Assembly: GCF_014854695.1 (NCBI RefSeq)
Contig: NZ_CP027557.1
Coordinates: forward strand, 2,046,001 to 2,110,000
Origin: Rhodococcus rhodochrous
Lineage (GTDB): Bacteria > Actinomycetota > Actinomycetes > Mycobacteriales > Mycobacteriaceae
Length of the DNA: 64,000 nucleotides
Direction: 5' to 3'
The position numbers and the translations under genes were made by a program. Shown one piece after another: positions 55,325-62,323 of the stretch (positions are counted from its first letter, which is position 1; every line of letters begins with the position of its first letter). Below the pieces are notes generated by a model, which saw nothing but the letters and a program-made list of their open reading frames with translations, had not been told where the DNA came from and made no database searches.

Positions 55325-55639
55325 ATGAGTGCCGAGGATCTCGAGAAGTACGAAACCGAGATGGAACTCTCGCTGTACAGGGAGTACCGGGACATCGTCG
55401 GTCAGTTCGCGTACGTCGTGGAGACCGAGCGCCGGTTCTACCTGGCGAACGCCGTCGAATTGCTGCCGCACAACGCCAACGGCGAGGTGTACTTCGAGGT
55501 GCGTATGTCCGACGCCTGGGTGTGGGACATGTACCGTCCCGCACGCTTCGTCAAGCACGTCCGTGTCATCACGTTCAAGGACGTCAACATCGAAGAGCTC
55601 GACAAGCCCGAACTGAGACTGCCCGACAAGCTGGGCTGA
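55325..55639 (+). CDS. DUF2469 family protein
   Basis: Conserved actinobacterial protein of unknown function, 104 aa (Rv2901c family), highly acidic at the start and with VWDMYRPARFVKHVRVITFKDVN. ATG 55325. Always found between rnhB and yraN in related genomes. Confidence 0.9.
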   Translation: MSAEDLEKYETEMELSLYREYRDIVGQFAYVVETERRFYLANAVELLPHNANGEVYFEVRMSDAWVWDMYRPARFVKHVRVITFKDVNIEELDKPELRLPDKLG

Positions 55640-55815
55640 CGTCGGCGGGGACGATCCTGCGCGGAGTGGCCGCATCCTAACCGGGGCGCCGACACCGAGC
55701 CGTCCGCCGAGGCTCGACGCGCGCGGTTGTGCACAGGCACCGTACTCATCCACAGATTCCCCGATCTCCGTGCTCGGACCCGATTTCGCGTGCCCCGGTC
55801 CTCCACAGTGGGGGC

Positions 55816-56190
55816 ATGCAGGGGACGAATCGGACATCACACAACCGGGATCTGGGCGCGCGAGGCGAGGACCTCGCCGCGGAATACCTCGAGTCGACCG
55901 GCATGGTCGTGCTCGAACGGAACTGGCGCAGCCGATACGGCGAACTCGATCTCATCGCACAGGACGGCGCGTCCGTCGTCTTCGTCGAGGTCAAGACCCG
56001 CACCGGCACCGGATACGGCACCCCCGCCGAAGCGGTGACGCACGCGAAGGCCGAACGTATCCGTCGCCTCGCCGGGCAGTGGTTGTCCGAGCAGACGCGC
56101 CGCTGGTCGCACATCCGCGTCGATGTGGTCACCGTTCTGCTCGCGCGGGGACACGCCCCGGAGATCACCCACCGCAAGCAGGTCCTCTGA
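55816..56190 (+). CDS. UPF0102 (YraN) endonuclease-like protein
   Basis: 124-aa protein with a PD-(D/E)XK nuclease-like core: GARGEDLAAEYL, then GELDLIAQDG and FVEVKTR, which hold the usual acidic residues and Lys. Role unproven; often near comM and dprA. ATG 55816 with GTGGGGG upstream. Its stop overlaps the comM start. Confidence 0.9.
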   Translation: MQGTNRTSHNRDLGARGEDLAAEYLESTGMVVLERNWRSRYGELDLIAQDGASVVFVEVKTRTGTGYGTPAEAVTHAKAERIRRLAGQWLSEQTRRWSHIRVDVVTVLLARGHAPEITHRKQVL

Positions 56191-57122
56191 TGGCACTCGG
56201 ACGCGCCTGGTCGGTCGCCGTCTCCGGGATCGACGGGCAGGTCGTCGAGATCGAAGCCGACATCGGACGAGGTCTGCCAGGGGTGACGATGGTCGGACTG
56301 CCCGACACCGCGCTCCAGGAGTCGCGCGACCGGGTGCGCGCCGCCGTGTCGAATTCCGGTGCCAAGTGGCCGGATTCGAAGGTCGTGCTCGCACTGTCTC
56401 CGGCCACGCTGCCGAAGGTCGGCAGTGTCTACGACCTCGGACTGGCGTGCGCGGTGCTCGACGCGGCGGATATCGTGCCGACCGAGGCCGTCTCCCGGAC
56501 GGTGCTGCTCGGTGAGCTCGCGCTCGACGGACGCGTCAGGCCGGTACGTGGGGTGTTGCCCGCCGTGCTCACGGCCAAGAAGCACGGCTGGTCGCGCGTG
56601 GTGGTGCCGACCGCGACGATGACCGAGGCGGCGCTCGTCGACGGCATCGACGTCTACGGCGCCGAGACGCTGCGCGAGTTGGTGCTCTGGCTCCAGGGCG
56701 ACGGTCCGCTCGAACGGCCCGATCCGCGTGCGCTGCCACCACGGGCGGTGCGTGGCGATCTCAGCGAAGTGGTCGGCCAGCACGAAGCGCGTCGCGCGAT
56801 CGAGGTCGCTGCGGCCGGTGCGCACCACCTGATGTTGACCGGTCCGCCGGGAATCGGGAAAACGATGCTCGCGCAGCGACTTCCGGGGATCCTGCCGGAC
56901 CTGGACGAAAGTCACGCCCTCGAGGTGACGGCCATCCACTCGGTGGCGGGCACCCTCACCAGCGACCGTCCGCTCGTGACGGAACCGCCCTTCATCGCGC
57001 CCCATCACACGGCGTCGGTGAGTTCGCTGATCGGAGGCGGCACCGGTATGGCGAAACCCGGCGCGGTGAGCCGGGCGCACCGCGGCGTGCTGTTCCTCGA
57101 CGAGTCGGAAGATTGGCTGTGA
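56190..57122 (+). pseudogene. comM: comM (YifB-family AAA+ ATPase), 3' part lost at an insertion
   Basis: ComM/YifB is a hexameric helicase-like ATPase that helps incorporate transformed or recombining DNA; full length is about 500 aa. Here 310 codons remain. The N-terminal Lon-S5-like domain and Walker A GPPGIGKTMLAQRL are intact, but the frame leaves the family inside Walker B (LFLDE) and stops six codons later. The Mg-chelatase sensor and arginine-finger regions are missing, so it should be inactive. The next base composition and genes are phage-like, so this is insertional disruption. ATG 56190 overlaps the yraN stop. Confidence 0.9.
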
Positions 57123-57135
57123 CACCCCAGGGGGA
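57095..57135. other. Chromosome-element junction (attachment site half)
   Basis: Similarity to comM ends at about 57104-57105, just after GACGAG of the Walker B codons. The next bases are not comM-like, and a palindrome CCCCAGGGG (57126-57134) and the element's first terminator follow. The crossover probably lies within 57090-57125. The exact core cannot be set without the other junction. Confidence 0.65.
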
Positions 57136-57152
57136 CGGCTCATTGTACATAC

Positions 57153-57176
57153 AAAAAGGAGGCCCCGGAAGGCCTC
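57153..57176 (-). terminator. Rho-independent terminator at element end
   Basis: Stem GAGGCC (57171-57176, minus strand) pairs with GGCCTC (57159-57164) and is followed on the minus strand by five Ts (57153-57157). It lies 19 bases past the stop of a 40-codon gene and stops transcription before the comM junction. Confidence 0.85.
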
Positions 57177-57194
57177 ATATCTGTTAGTGGTGGA

Positions 57195-57317
57195 TTAGCG
57201 CTGCGAAAGCTTGCGAGCTAGTGCCGCAATAGTCTGCGGGTTCTTAACTCGCAATGGGACGCCACTCGCAGTGGTTGACTTCTCTATGTAAGCAGCAATA
57301 TTGAAAGCGTCATTCAT
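57195..57317 (-). CDS. Small hypothetical protein (40 aa)
   Basis: 40-codon frame, MNDAFNIAAYIEKS then TTASGVPLRVKNPQ and TIAALARKLSQR. Reasons to believe it: AGAGGGTAG ribosome binding site just before the ATG, a clean rho-independent terminator right after the stop, and its own promoter-like TACAAT upstream. Function unknown; the VPL.V....I..LA..L pattern suggests a short helical domain. Last gene before the comM junction. Confidence 0.65.
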   Translation of the reverse strand: MNDAFNIAAYIEKSTTASGVPLRVKNPQTIAALARKLSQR

Positions 57318-57427
57318 CTACCCTCTATTGTAACTCTTTACCCTTGCTAAATAAACTCAGCTGTATTTAAATTGATTCAACGCGATAGCCAATCGGCACA
57401 CGCGCAGTACATGAAGTAGGTGAGAAC

Positions 57428-57739
57428 GTGGCAATCAAGCGCAGTAAAGTATCCGACATCAGCGGTACCGAACTGAATGAACTCTCGGCTCTGCGGGTCG
57501 CTGTAAAAGGACATAGCGACGTAGACGGAGATCGCCAGATCGACATCGCCCCGGACGAGCTGCCGGGTCTGAAGACCGTGAACAACCTCGTGTCGCTCAC
57601 GGTGTACTACCCGGACGGTAGGACCGAGGACTTGTTCGCAACGAGTGCAGAGGTGTCGAAGTGGATTCCGCTCGACAACCTCAAGGCTGCAGACAACCTT
57701 CGTGGCCGGCGGAAGAACGCTGCTCCCGGCTTCGACTGA
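57428..57739 (+). CDS. Hypothetical protein (103 aa)
   Basis: Not recognised. The middle is rich in Asp and Val (VDGDRQIDIAPDELPGL), followed by beta-strand-like LVSLTVYYPDGRTEDLF and a basic C-terminus (GRRKNAAPGFD). GTG 57428 follows AGGTGAGAAC. The only convincing plus-strand gene in the element, divergent from the 40-aa gene and convergent with the next gene across a shared terminator. Composition is closer to the host chromosome than to its neighbours. Confidence 0.7.
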   Translation: MAIKRSKVSDISGTELNELSALRVAVKGHSDVDGDRQIDIAPDELPGLKTVNNLVSLTVYYPDGRTEDLFATSAEVSKWIPLDNLKAADNLRGRRKNAAPGFD

Positions 57740-57784
57740 CCTAGGAGGTGATCCTCGTCTACACAACTTCATCTAACTGAACAA

Positions 57785-57836
57785 CCCGCGACTACACCTG
57801 ATTGGAGAGGATCGGTGTAGGCGCGGGTCTTTAAAT
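57785..57836. terminator. Bidirectional terminator
   Basis: 15-bp inverted repeat (57785-57799 with 57815-57829, one mismatch) between convergent genes ending at 57739 and 57844, followed by CTTTAAATT in the plus direction. Confidence 0.85.
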
Positions 57837-57843
57837 TGCCGGG

Positions 57844-58215
57844 CTAGTTGATGCGGTACAGCGTGAACGGCACTCCAATGTCTTGTACACCGGTAATACT
57901 CCGGCGAAAGCCCTCCCGGGTGAGATAGCGGCCGGTCGCCCTGTCTTCTATGTATTGAGCCTGTATGTGCCCGATGCGAAGGTAGAACTCCAAGTCGTCA
58001 TCCGGCTCCGGGAAGTTGAACTCATTGAACTCTGGCAGCTCCCACGTCCCTTCCCAGGTGTCATGAGGAGCGTCAGCTAGCGCTTCAATGGCAACCCCAT
58101 TGGGACGGAGCTCAAGTAGGAAGGTCCGCTGTTCCCCGACCTTCCTCCATCGACCTGGGATGTTCTGATGCGCTCGCTTATGCCACGGCGACCGTCCGAG
58201 TCTGTTCAACCACAT
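57844..58215 (-). CDS. Hypothetical protein (123 aa)
   Basis: No family recognised. Basic N-terminus (WLNRLGRSPWHKRAHQ), a Trp/Glu-rich middle (WEGTWELPEFNEFNFPEPDDDLEFYLR) and a C-terminal GRYLTREGFRRSITG segment. ATG 58215 has GGGGGCAGG upstream. Ends the minus-strand gene run, bounded by terminators at both ends. Confidence 0.7.
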   Translation of the reverse strand: MWLNRLGRSPWHKRAHQNIPGRWRKVGEQRTFLLELRPNGVAIEALADAPHDTWEGTWELPEFNEFNFPEPDDDLEFYLRIGHIQAQYIEDRATGRYLTREGFRRSITGVQDIGVPFTLYRIN

Positions 58216-58258
58216 GGCCTGCCCCCATCCTGGTCGGTGGTGTTGCCGCAGTATATGG

Positions 58259-58284
58259 AAAAACCCGCCACCGAAGTGACGGGT
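58259..58284 (-). terminator. Rho-independent terminator after the DUF3846 gene
   Basis: On the minus strand, stem ACCCGTCAC / GTGGCGGGT (58276-58284 with 58263-58271, one T-G pair) around a TTCG loop, followed by five Ts (58259-58263 partly in the stem). Ten bases past the stop of the 165-aa gene. Confidence 0.9.
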
Positions 58285-58293
58285 AATCCACGA

Positions 58294-58791
58294 TCAGGCT
58301 GCAACGACACGTACGGTCCCTTCCCATCTCCGTGCGTCGATGAGGTGTATCGCTTCGAACAGCGCAGCCCAGTAGTCGCAGTGGAGTGCCGCGACAAGTT
58401 CCGCTTCGCCGTCCTCGGGGTCCTTGTGCTCGACCAGGAATGTCTCGGACCTGAAGATGTCGGTGATCAGCTCTTCCGGCACCGACGTGGTTGATCCTTC
58501 GTCGTCTGGTTGGCCGGCGAGTACGACGTCTCCACAGATGACATCTCGTCCGCGCCAGACGGGTGTGCTCGTCCACAGCAGGGTGGTCGCTCGTGGATTG
58601 AACTCGCCTCCGATGAGCTTGCCTTCTTCGTTGCAGAACAGCGTGACGTTGGGGTTGTCGAGGTCGATGCACTCAAATGGCCCACCAACCACCTTCTGAT
58701 ACGCCCGGTAGTCACCCTTCTCGATGCTGGCTTTGAAGGCCGGAAACTGGGGGTCTGCCGGGATAACGATGACCTGCACCAATGAACGCAT
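58294..58791 (-). CDS. DUF3846 domain protein
   Basis: 165-aa protein. Residues about 5-110 fit DUF3846, common in actinophages and plasmids: VIVIPADPQ, YQKVVGGPFECIDL, LFCNEEGKLIGGEFNPRAT and GDVVLAG. Function unknown. ATG 58791 has GAGAGGACACG upstream. Preceded by a 10-bp hairpin (58818-58842) in the 65-base gap after the VRR-NUC gene. Confidence 0.8.
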   Translation of the reverse strand: MRSLVQVIVIPADPQFPAFKASIEKGDYRAYQKVVGGPFECIDLDNPNVTLFCNEEGKLIGGEFNPRATTLLWTSTPVWRGRDVICGDVVLAGQPDDEGSTTSVPEELITDIFRSETFLVEHKDPEDGEAELVAALHCDYWAALFEAIHLIDARRWEGTVRVVAA

Positions 58792-58856
58792 GGTCGTGTC
58801 CTCTCTCGTGGGATGTACTTGCGTCTCGGAATGAGGCGCAAGATTCAGCCCGCGAT

Positions 58857-59279
58857 CTAGAAGAAGACGGTCTCGTTGTAGGTCCCGGTCAAGTATTCGT
58901 CGATTAGGCGCTTACAGCTCTCATACGAGATCCCGAACGCTGCGTAGTACCCGGCAGCATTGAGACGCTTGATCATCTCCGCCTGGTCCCGGATGTGCTG
59001 GTCGGCCACGAGTGAGCCGTCGCGCTTGCGGATGCGCGTACCTGCTTTCTTCACCTCGATGAACAGCCCCATGTAGTCCCCGAAGTCAGGATGCGACCGC
59101 GCACAGATCTGCAGGTCGGGCCACCCGGGATCGCCGTTCAATGACTTGTACAGGCTCCGCGAGTAGCGACTGGTGTTATTGACGCCCGACGTGTCGAAGT
59201 GGAAAACGACGCTCTGGTGGTTGATGCGAAGGTGCTGCGCGATGAGCCGGTAGATGTCGTTCTCTTCGTTACTGCGCAT
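58857..59279 (-). CDS. VRR-NUC domain nuclease
   Basis: 140-aa protein matching the VRR-NUC (PD-(D/E)XK) nuclease family found in phages and in FAN1. The core is GDPGWPDLQI (metal Asp55), LFIEVKKAGT (Glu75, Lys77), then D.HIRDQAEMIKRLNAAGY. Probably a structure-specific nuclease for phage recombination or DNA processing. ATG 59279 follows GGGAGG and overlaps the HNH stop, so the two nucleases are translationally coupled. Confidence 0.85.
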   Translation of the reverse strand: MRSNEENDIYRLIAQHLRINHQSVVFHFDTSGVNNTSRYSRSLYKSLNGDPGWPDLQICARSHPDFGDYMGLFIEVKKAGTRIRKRDGSLVADQHIRDQAEMIKRLNAAGYYAAFGISYESCKRLIDEYLTGTYNETVFF

Positions 59280-59551
59280 CACCGTCCTCCCTGGGAGTGT
59301 TTTCCTAGGCGGTTGCCCTTCTGTTGATTGCAGAGCAGATGCGCGGGCTGCAGGTTACTTAAATCATTCGACCCACCCCATGACTTAGGGAAGATGTGAT
59401 CGACAGTGATTGTGCCTTTGCCACCCTTGCATATACGATTGGAGCCCTTAGCTTTGGCAGGCACAGGTTCTCCGCATATACCGCAGTTGATTACCGCTCC
59501 ATCCTGAATCATCATGATCCATCGACGCCGAAGGAATGAGAGGCTACTCAT
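59279..59551 (-). CDS. HNH endonuclease
   Basis: 90-aa HNH protein: zinc pair C23-x2-C26, then TVDHIFPKSWGG (Asp51-His52), LSNLQPAHLLCNQQKGNR (Asn66, His71, Asn75, Lys78). Phage HNH proteins of this size often act with terminase or nick DNA. The ATG at 59551 is chosen for its GGAGG six bases upstream; later in-frame ATGs at 59515 and 59512 would still keep the domain. Overlaps the genes on both sides. Confidence 0.87.
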   Translation of the reverse strand: MSSLSFLRRRWIMMIQDGAVINCGICGEPVPAKAKGSNRICKGGKGTITVDHIFPKSWGGSNDLSNLQPAHLLCNQQKGNRLGKHSQGGR

Positions 59552-59840
59552 CACCATCCTCCGGGCCACGCCGTATACCGAGCTTTCTACCGATACGTGC
59601 GACTTGGTGATAGGGATCTACGCTGTTCGGCAGGCGGTTGCAGAGGTGGAGTGCCGTCACGGCGAGTACGCCCTCGATGATCCGACGCTTCACAGGATGC
59701 TCTAGGTGATGGTCTAATCCCTCACTCAAAGTGTGTCCTGGTGGGCAAGCGATCTCGTACGCTGCCACAACGCCTAGCCCGACAAGCCATGCCCGTTCAG
59801 CTATCTTGCGCCGCTCCGGTAGAGGAAGGTGCTCACCCAT
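59544..59840 (-). CDS. DUF7427-like phage protein
   Basis: 98 aa. RRKIAERAWLVGLGVVAAYEIACP, GHTLSEGLDHHLEHP and ALHLCNRLPNSVDP recall a small actinophage family (DUF7427) with one or two membrane helices. Function unknown. ATG 59840 with GAGGAAGGG directly upstream; overlaps neighbours by eight bases on each side. Confidence 0.7.
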   Translation of the reverse strand: MGEHLPLPERRKIAERAWLVGLGVVAAYEIACPPGHTLSEGLDHHLEHPVKRRIIEGVLAVTALHLCNRLPNSVDPYHQVARIGRKLGIRRGPEDGDE

Positions 59841-60201
59841 TCCCTTCCTCGCTGCGTCCTCGCTCTACGATCGCCTCGGCACCCTGTACGTATCCCTTGA
59901 GATAGGCGTACACCTGGTCGGTTGCGAGACCTTCGTCATCAAAGGCATCCGCTGATGGGCGGCGGGTGTCGTACGCCGTGAAGTTCGTGAGAAGGCCTTC
60001 AAGCCAGGCGACGGGGACTTCGACATAATGACTCCCTCGCCAGTACTGGCGTTCTCGTGATCTGTTCATTTCGAGAACAAGGATGGACAAGATAATCGTA
60101 GGCACGCCATCAAAGGGATTACCTGCGGCAACTTGGACGCCAGCCCATCCAAGGCCGAAGCATCCGATCAGTAGCGGTGTGAATGTGCGGACGAACTTCA
60201 T
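59833..60201 (-). CDS. Hypothetical protein with N-terminal membrane segments (122 aa)
   Basis: Two hydrophobic stretches (about 7-27 and 33-45) then a soluble, acidic C-terminal half. No family recognised. ATG 60201 overlaps the upstream stop as ATGA, so translation is probably coupled; no own ribosome binding site is clear. Confidence 0.7.
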   Translation of the reverse strand: MKFVRTFTPLLIGCFGLGWAGVQVAAGNPFDGVPTIILSILVLEMNRSRERQYWRGSHYVEVPVAWLEGLLTNFTAYDTRRPSADAFDDEGLATDQVYAYLKGYVQGAEAIVERGRSEEGNG

Positions 60202-60491
60202 ACCGCGTTGCCCTCAAACACCCTCAGCCGGCTTGTCACGTCGATCTTCTTCGCCCGAGACTTCTCTGCCATATCCCAATCAACGAGCACTGCCTCACAC
60301 TCACTCGCCAGCTCGATCAACTCCTGCGCCCTACGCAGGGCATACGCGCCGATCTCGCGGACCATCTGGGGATCTTGTAGCTCCAGGAAGTCACGCTCAT
60401 GTCCGATGACCAGTTGGTCCTCGGTGTCCACATACTCCGGGAGGGGAGTAGGGAGGTCGTGGGTCTTATACGTTGCTAGTTTTTCATTCAT
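60198..60491 (-). CDS. Hypothetical protein (97 aa)
   Basis: Unrecognised, mostly charged and helical (VREIGAYALRRAQELIELASECEAVL). The ATG at 60491 has an almost ideal AGAAGGAGGTG upstream, which decides the start against a longer frame to 60623. Overlaps the upstream gene by eight bases. Confidence 0.75.
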   Translation of the reverse strand: MNEKLATYKTHDLPTPLPEYVDTEDQLVIGHERDFLELQDPQMVREIGAYALRRAQELIELASECEAVLVDWDMAEKSRAKKIDVTSRLRVFEGNAV

Positions 60492-60735
60492 CTTCACCTC
60501 CTTCTGGTTTATAGATCTCGACCTTCGGCCTATAAAGGTCCCCGCTGTACTTCCACGCGAGTCCGCCCAAGCGGGTGCGTCGAGTGAGTTCGTACTCTTC
60601 GTCGTCAGTACTGAAGTCCGCACTCCGTTCCATACGGCGGATGATCTGTGCGTTCGACATACCCGCGAACTTCTCGGCGACCGCCTGCTCTAGCGGGGTC
60701 ATCTCGGGTTGGGTGGCAGGGAAGTGCTCACTCAT
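60484..60735 (-). CDS. Hypothetical protein (83 aa)
   Basis: Unrecognised. Contains EKFAGMSNAQIIRRMERSADFSTDDEEYELTRRTRLGG in sequence with a KVEIYKPEGGED tail; the R/E-rich helix could bind nucleic acid. ATG 60735 with GGAGAAGAAC upstream and an ATGA overlap with the preceding gene. Confidence 0.72.
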   Translation of the reverse strand: MSEHFPATQPEMTPLEQAVAEKFAGMSNAQIIRRMERSADFSTDDEEYELTRRTRLGGLAWKYSGDLYRPKVEIYKPEGGEDE

Positions 60736-60902
60736 GAGTTCTTCTCCGAGAGGGTTTTACTAAGTTCCGCAGCGCAAAAGACAGCGAAAATGAGGAAGAG
60801 TAGTGATTTGGCGTAGTCACCTTCTGTAGCGCTAAAAAGCACCGTGCACGCATTAGCTACCAGTCCTACAAGCAAGAATCCGATCCACAGCTTTCTACGC
60901 AT
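60732..60902 (-). CDS. Small two-helix membrane protein (56 aa)
   Basis: Two hydrophobic segments (about 5-22 and 30-46) joined by a short loop, basic at the N-terminus. Size and form resemble phage holins or superinfection-exclusion proteins, but nothing identifies it. ATG 60902 has AGGAGG six bases upstream; a longer frame to 60941 is less likely. Confidence 0.7.
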   Translation of the reverse strand: MRRKLWIGFLLVGLVANACTVLFSATEGDYAKSLLFLIFAVFCAAELSKTLSEKNS

Positions 60903-61329
60903 CTCCGGCCTCCTGCTCTCCACGTAAGTACGCCTCTTCATCCAGGTGCGCGATGGTGGACGTCTGCTGATCCTCTTGCCAGCTCTTGTACGCGGTGGTC
61001 AGGTTCTCGAAGTCTTCAAGCAATCCCCGCTCACTGTGGTACTCCATGACCACGATGTCAGCAGTGTCGAGTTCGCACAGGAGCCAGTGCCCGATCAGTT
61101 CGGTGGGGTCAGTGAGGCCGGCAGCCTCGATCTCACGCTCGAACGCGCCTACAACCTCAGCTAATTCGTCGGCGCTTGTGCTGATGCGCCAGAACTGGCC
61201 CACGTGGCTTTCAGTCTCGCCGCCGCTTTGATTTGCCCAGCCGTTGAGGGCCATGTCGTGAAGCACGTGATCTCGGGAGTTCTTGTAGTGGAAGTGTTCT
61301 GCGTTTTGGGTGGGGTCTCGTTCTTTCAT
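60895..61329 (-). CDS. Hypothetical acidic protein (144 aa)
   Basis: Unrecognised. Acidic, helical (DELAEVVGAFEREIEAAG, LLEDFENLTTAYKSWQEDQQ). ATG 61329 follows AAGGAGAAAC, excluding a longer frame to 61410. Overlaps the small membrane protein gene by eight bases. Confidence 0.73.
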   Translation of the reverse strand: MKERDPTQNAEHFHYKNSRDHVLHDMALNGWANQSGGETESHVGQFWRISTSADELAEVVGAFEREIEAAGLTDPTELIGHWLLCELDTADIVVMEYHSERGLLEDFENLTTAYKSWQEDQQTSTIAHLDEEAYLRGEQEAGDA

Positions 61330-61345
61330 TGGGTTTCTCCTTGAT

Positions 61346-61546
61346 TTAATCGATTTCATTTTTGGCGCCACACTTGTCACAGTTGAATATTGACGCGTGG
61401 AGATTGCCAAGCCCGATCCATACCCAAAAGTCTTCTTTGCATGACCAGCAGTTCAGGACGAACTCGACATCACCGTTACGTTCATGTTCCCGCCTTTTTG
61501 ATAGTTCATCTGGGTTATAGGTTCTGAGTCGGTTTGAATAGCTCAC
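61346..61546 (-). CDS. Zinc-ribbon protein (66 aa)
   Basis: Two CxxC knuckles (Cys33/Cys36 and Cys56/Cys59) separated by 19 residues form a likely zinc ribbon; an R/E-rich N-terminus precedes it. GTG 61546 follows GGAGGAGGCGGC and overlaps the upstream stop as GTGA. Confidence 0.75.
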   Translation of the reverse strand: MSYSNRLRTYNPDELSKRREHERNGDVEFVLNCWSCKEDFWVWIGLGNLHASIFNCDKCGAKNEID

Positions 61547-61767
61547 GCCGCCTCCTCCACCTGGCTCAAGATCTCCGGCGCCAGCTGCTCCATGTAGGTG
61601 ATGGCATCTTCACGGGTGATGAGCCGTTCATCGGAGGCCGCCATGGCGTCTTCGAACGCGAGGTAGATGGCGAGCTGTGCCACCTCACGCTCCGTGAAAG
61701 GGCGAGTGTTCTCAAGCTCGTTCGTACAAGGTTGGTTTCGTAGGCTCTCAGGACCGTTGTAAGCCAT
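61543..61767 (-). CDS. Hypothetical protein (74 aa)
   Basis: Unrecognised, helical and acidic (TEREVAQLAIYLAFEDAMAA, EDAITYMEQLAPEILSQVEEAA). ATG 61767 has GGAGAACC upstream. First gene after the structured RNA region, so its 5' leader may be part of, or antisense to, that region. Confidence 0.72.
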   Translation of the reverse strand: MAYNGPESLRNQPCTNELENTRPFTEREVAQLAIYLAFEDAMAASDERLITREDAITYMEQLAPEILSQVEEAA

Positions 61768-62241
61768 GATGGTTCTCCGTATTTAGTTGTATTGGTTCGG
61801 GTTTGATACGTCCGGCGCTGCCGTCCACATACAAGTGACGGTGTAGGACGCTCACACTTGCATGCCATTCGAGACAGCAGGGGGCCGTACGAAGTTGGTG
61901 TGGTGGTTTTTCGACGGCAGCACGGGGCGTATCAAGGAGCGGAGCACATGACCGATGTTGTGGAGGGGTCATGTGCCCAGTTCTGGCTAGGTGAGATGGG
62001 TTGCGTTCCCCCAACCCATCGAAGACCAAAGGAGGGACTACCTAGCCAGAACTGGAACTTCGACACCCCTCGCATAGGTGTCGAAGCCGGGAGTAGCCGG
62101 CAACCGGGCTGACGTGCAGTTCAACAAACATAGACGCACGCCGGCCCAGGAGCAGGCTACTGATGTTGTGTGGAGGTGTGGGCCACCGCATCCCACAAGT
62201 CACGCTCGATTGAAAACAAGCAGGATGATATCGGTGGCTCT

Positions 62242-62323
62242 GCTATCGACCTGGCCTGTCAGAAAGATTGGCTCGAAAGCCGCACAATGCCGCAGGTCAC
62301 CCTTTTGGCTGCCCTTCGATAGC
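62242..62323. repeat. RNA structural module, copy 1
   Basis: Closed by an 8-bp helix (62242-62249/62316-62323). Inside: CCTGGCC-TGTCA-GAAAGATTGGCT (two pieces shown joined by dashes), a GGCT-CGAA-AGCC hairpin (62270-62281), then GCAC, GTCACC (62296) and GCCCTTC (62311). CCTG at 62250 pairs with CAGG at 62293. The same elements in the same order recur at 62694-62805. Confidence 0.8.

Noticed and set aside
55726..55755. DnaA-box-like TTGTGCACA and TCATCCACA before yraN
   Set aside because: Each has a mismatch, there are only two, and dnaA/dnaN are not nearby; not enough for an origin.
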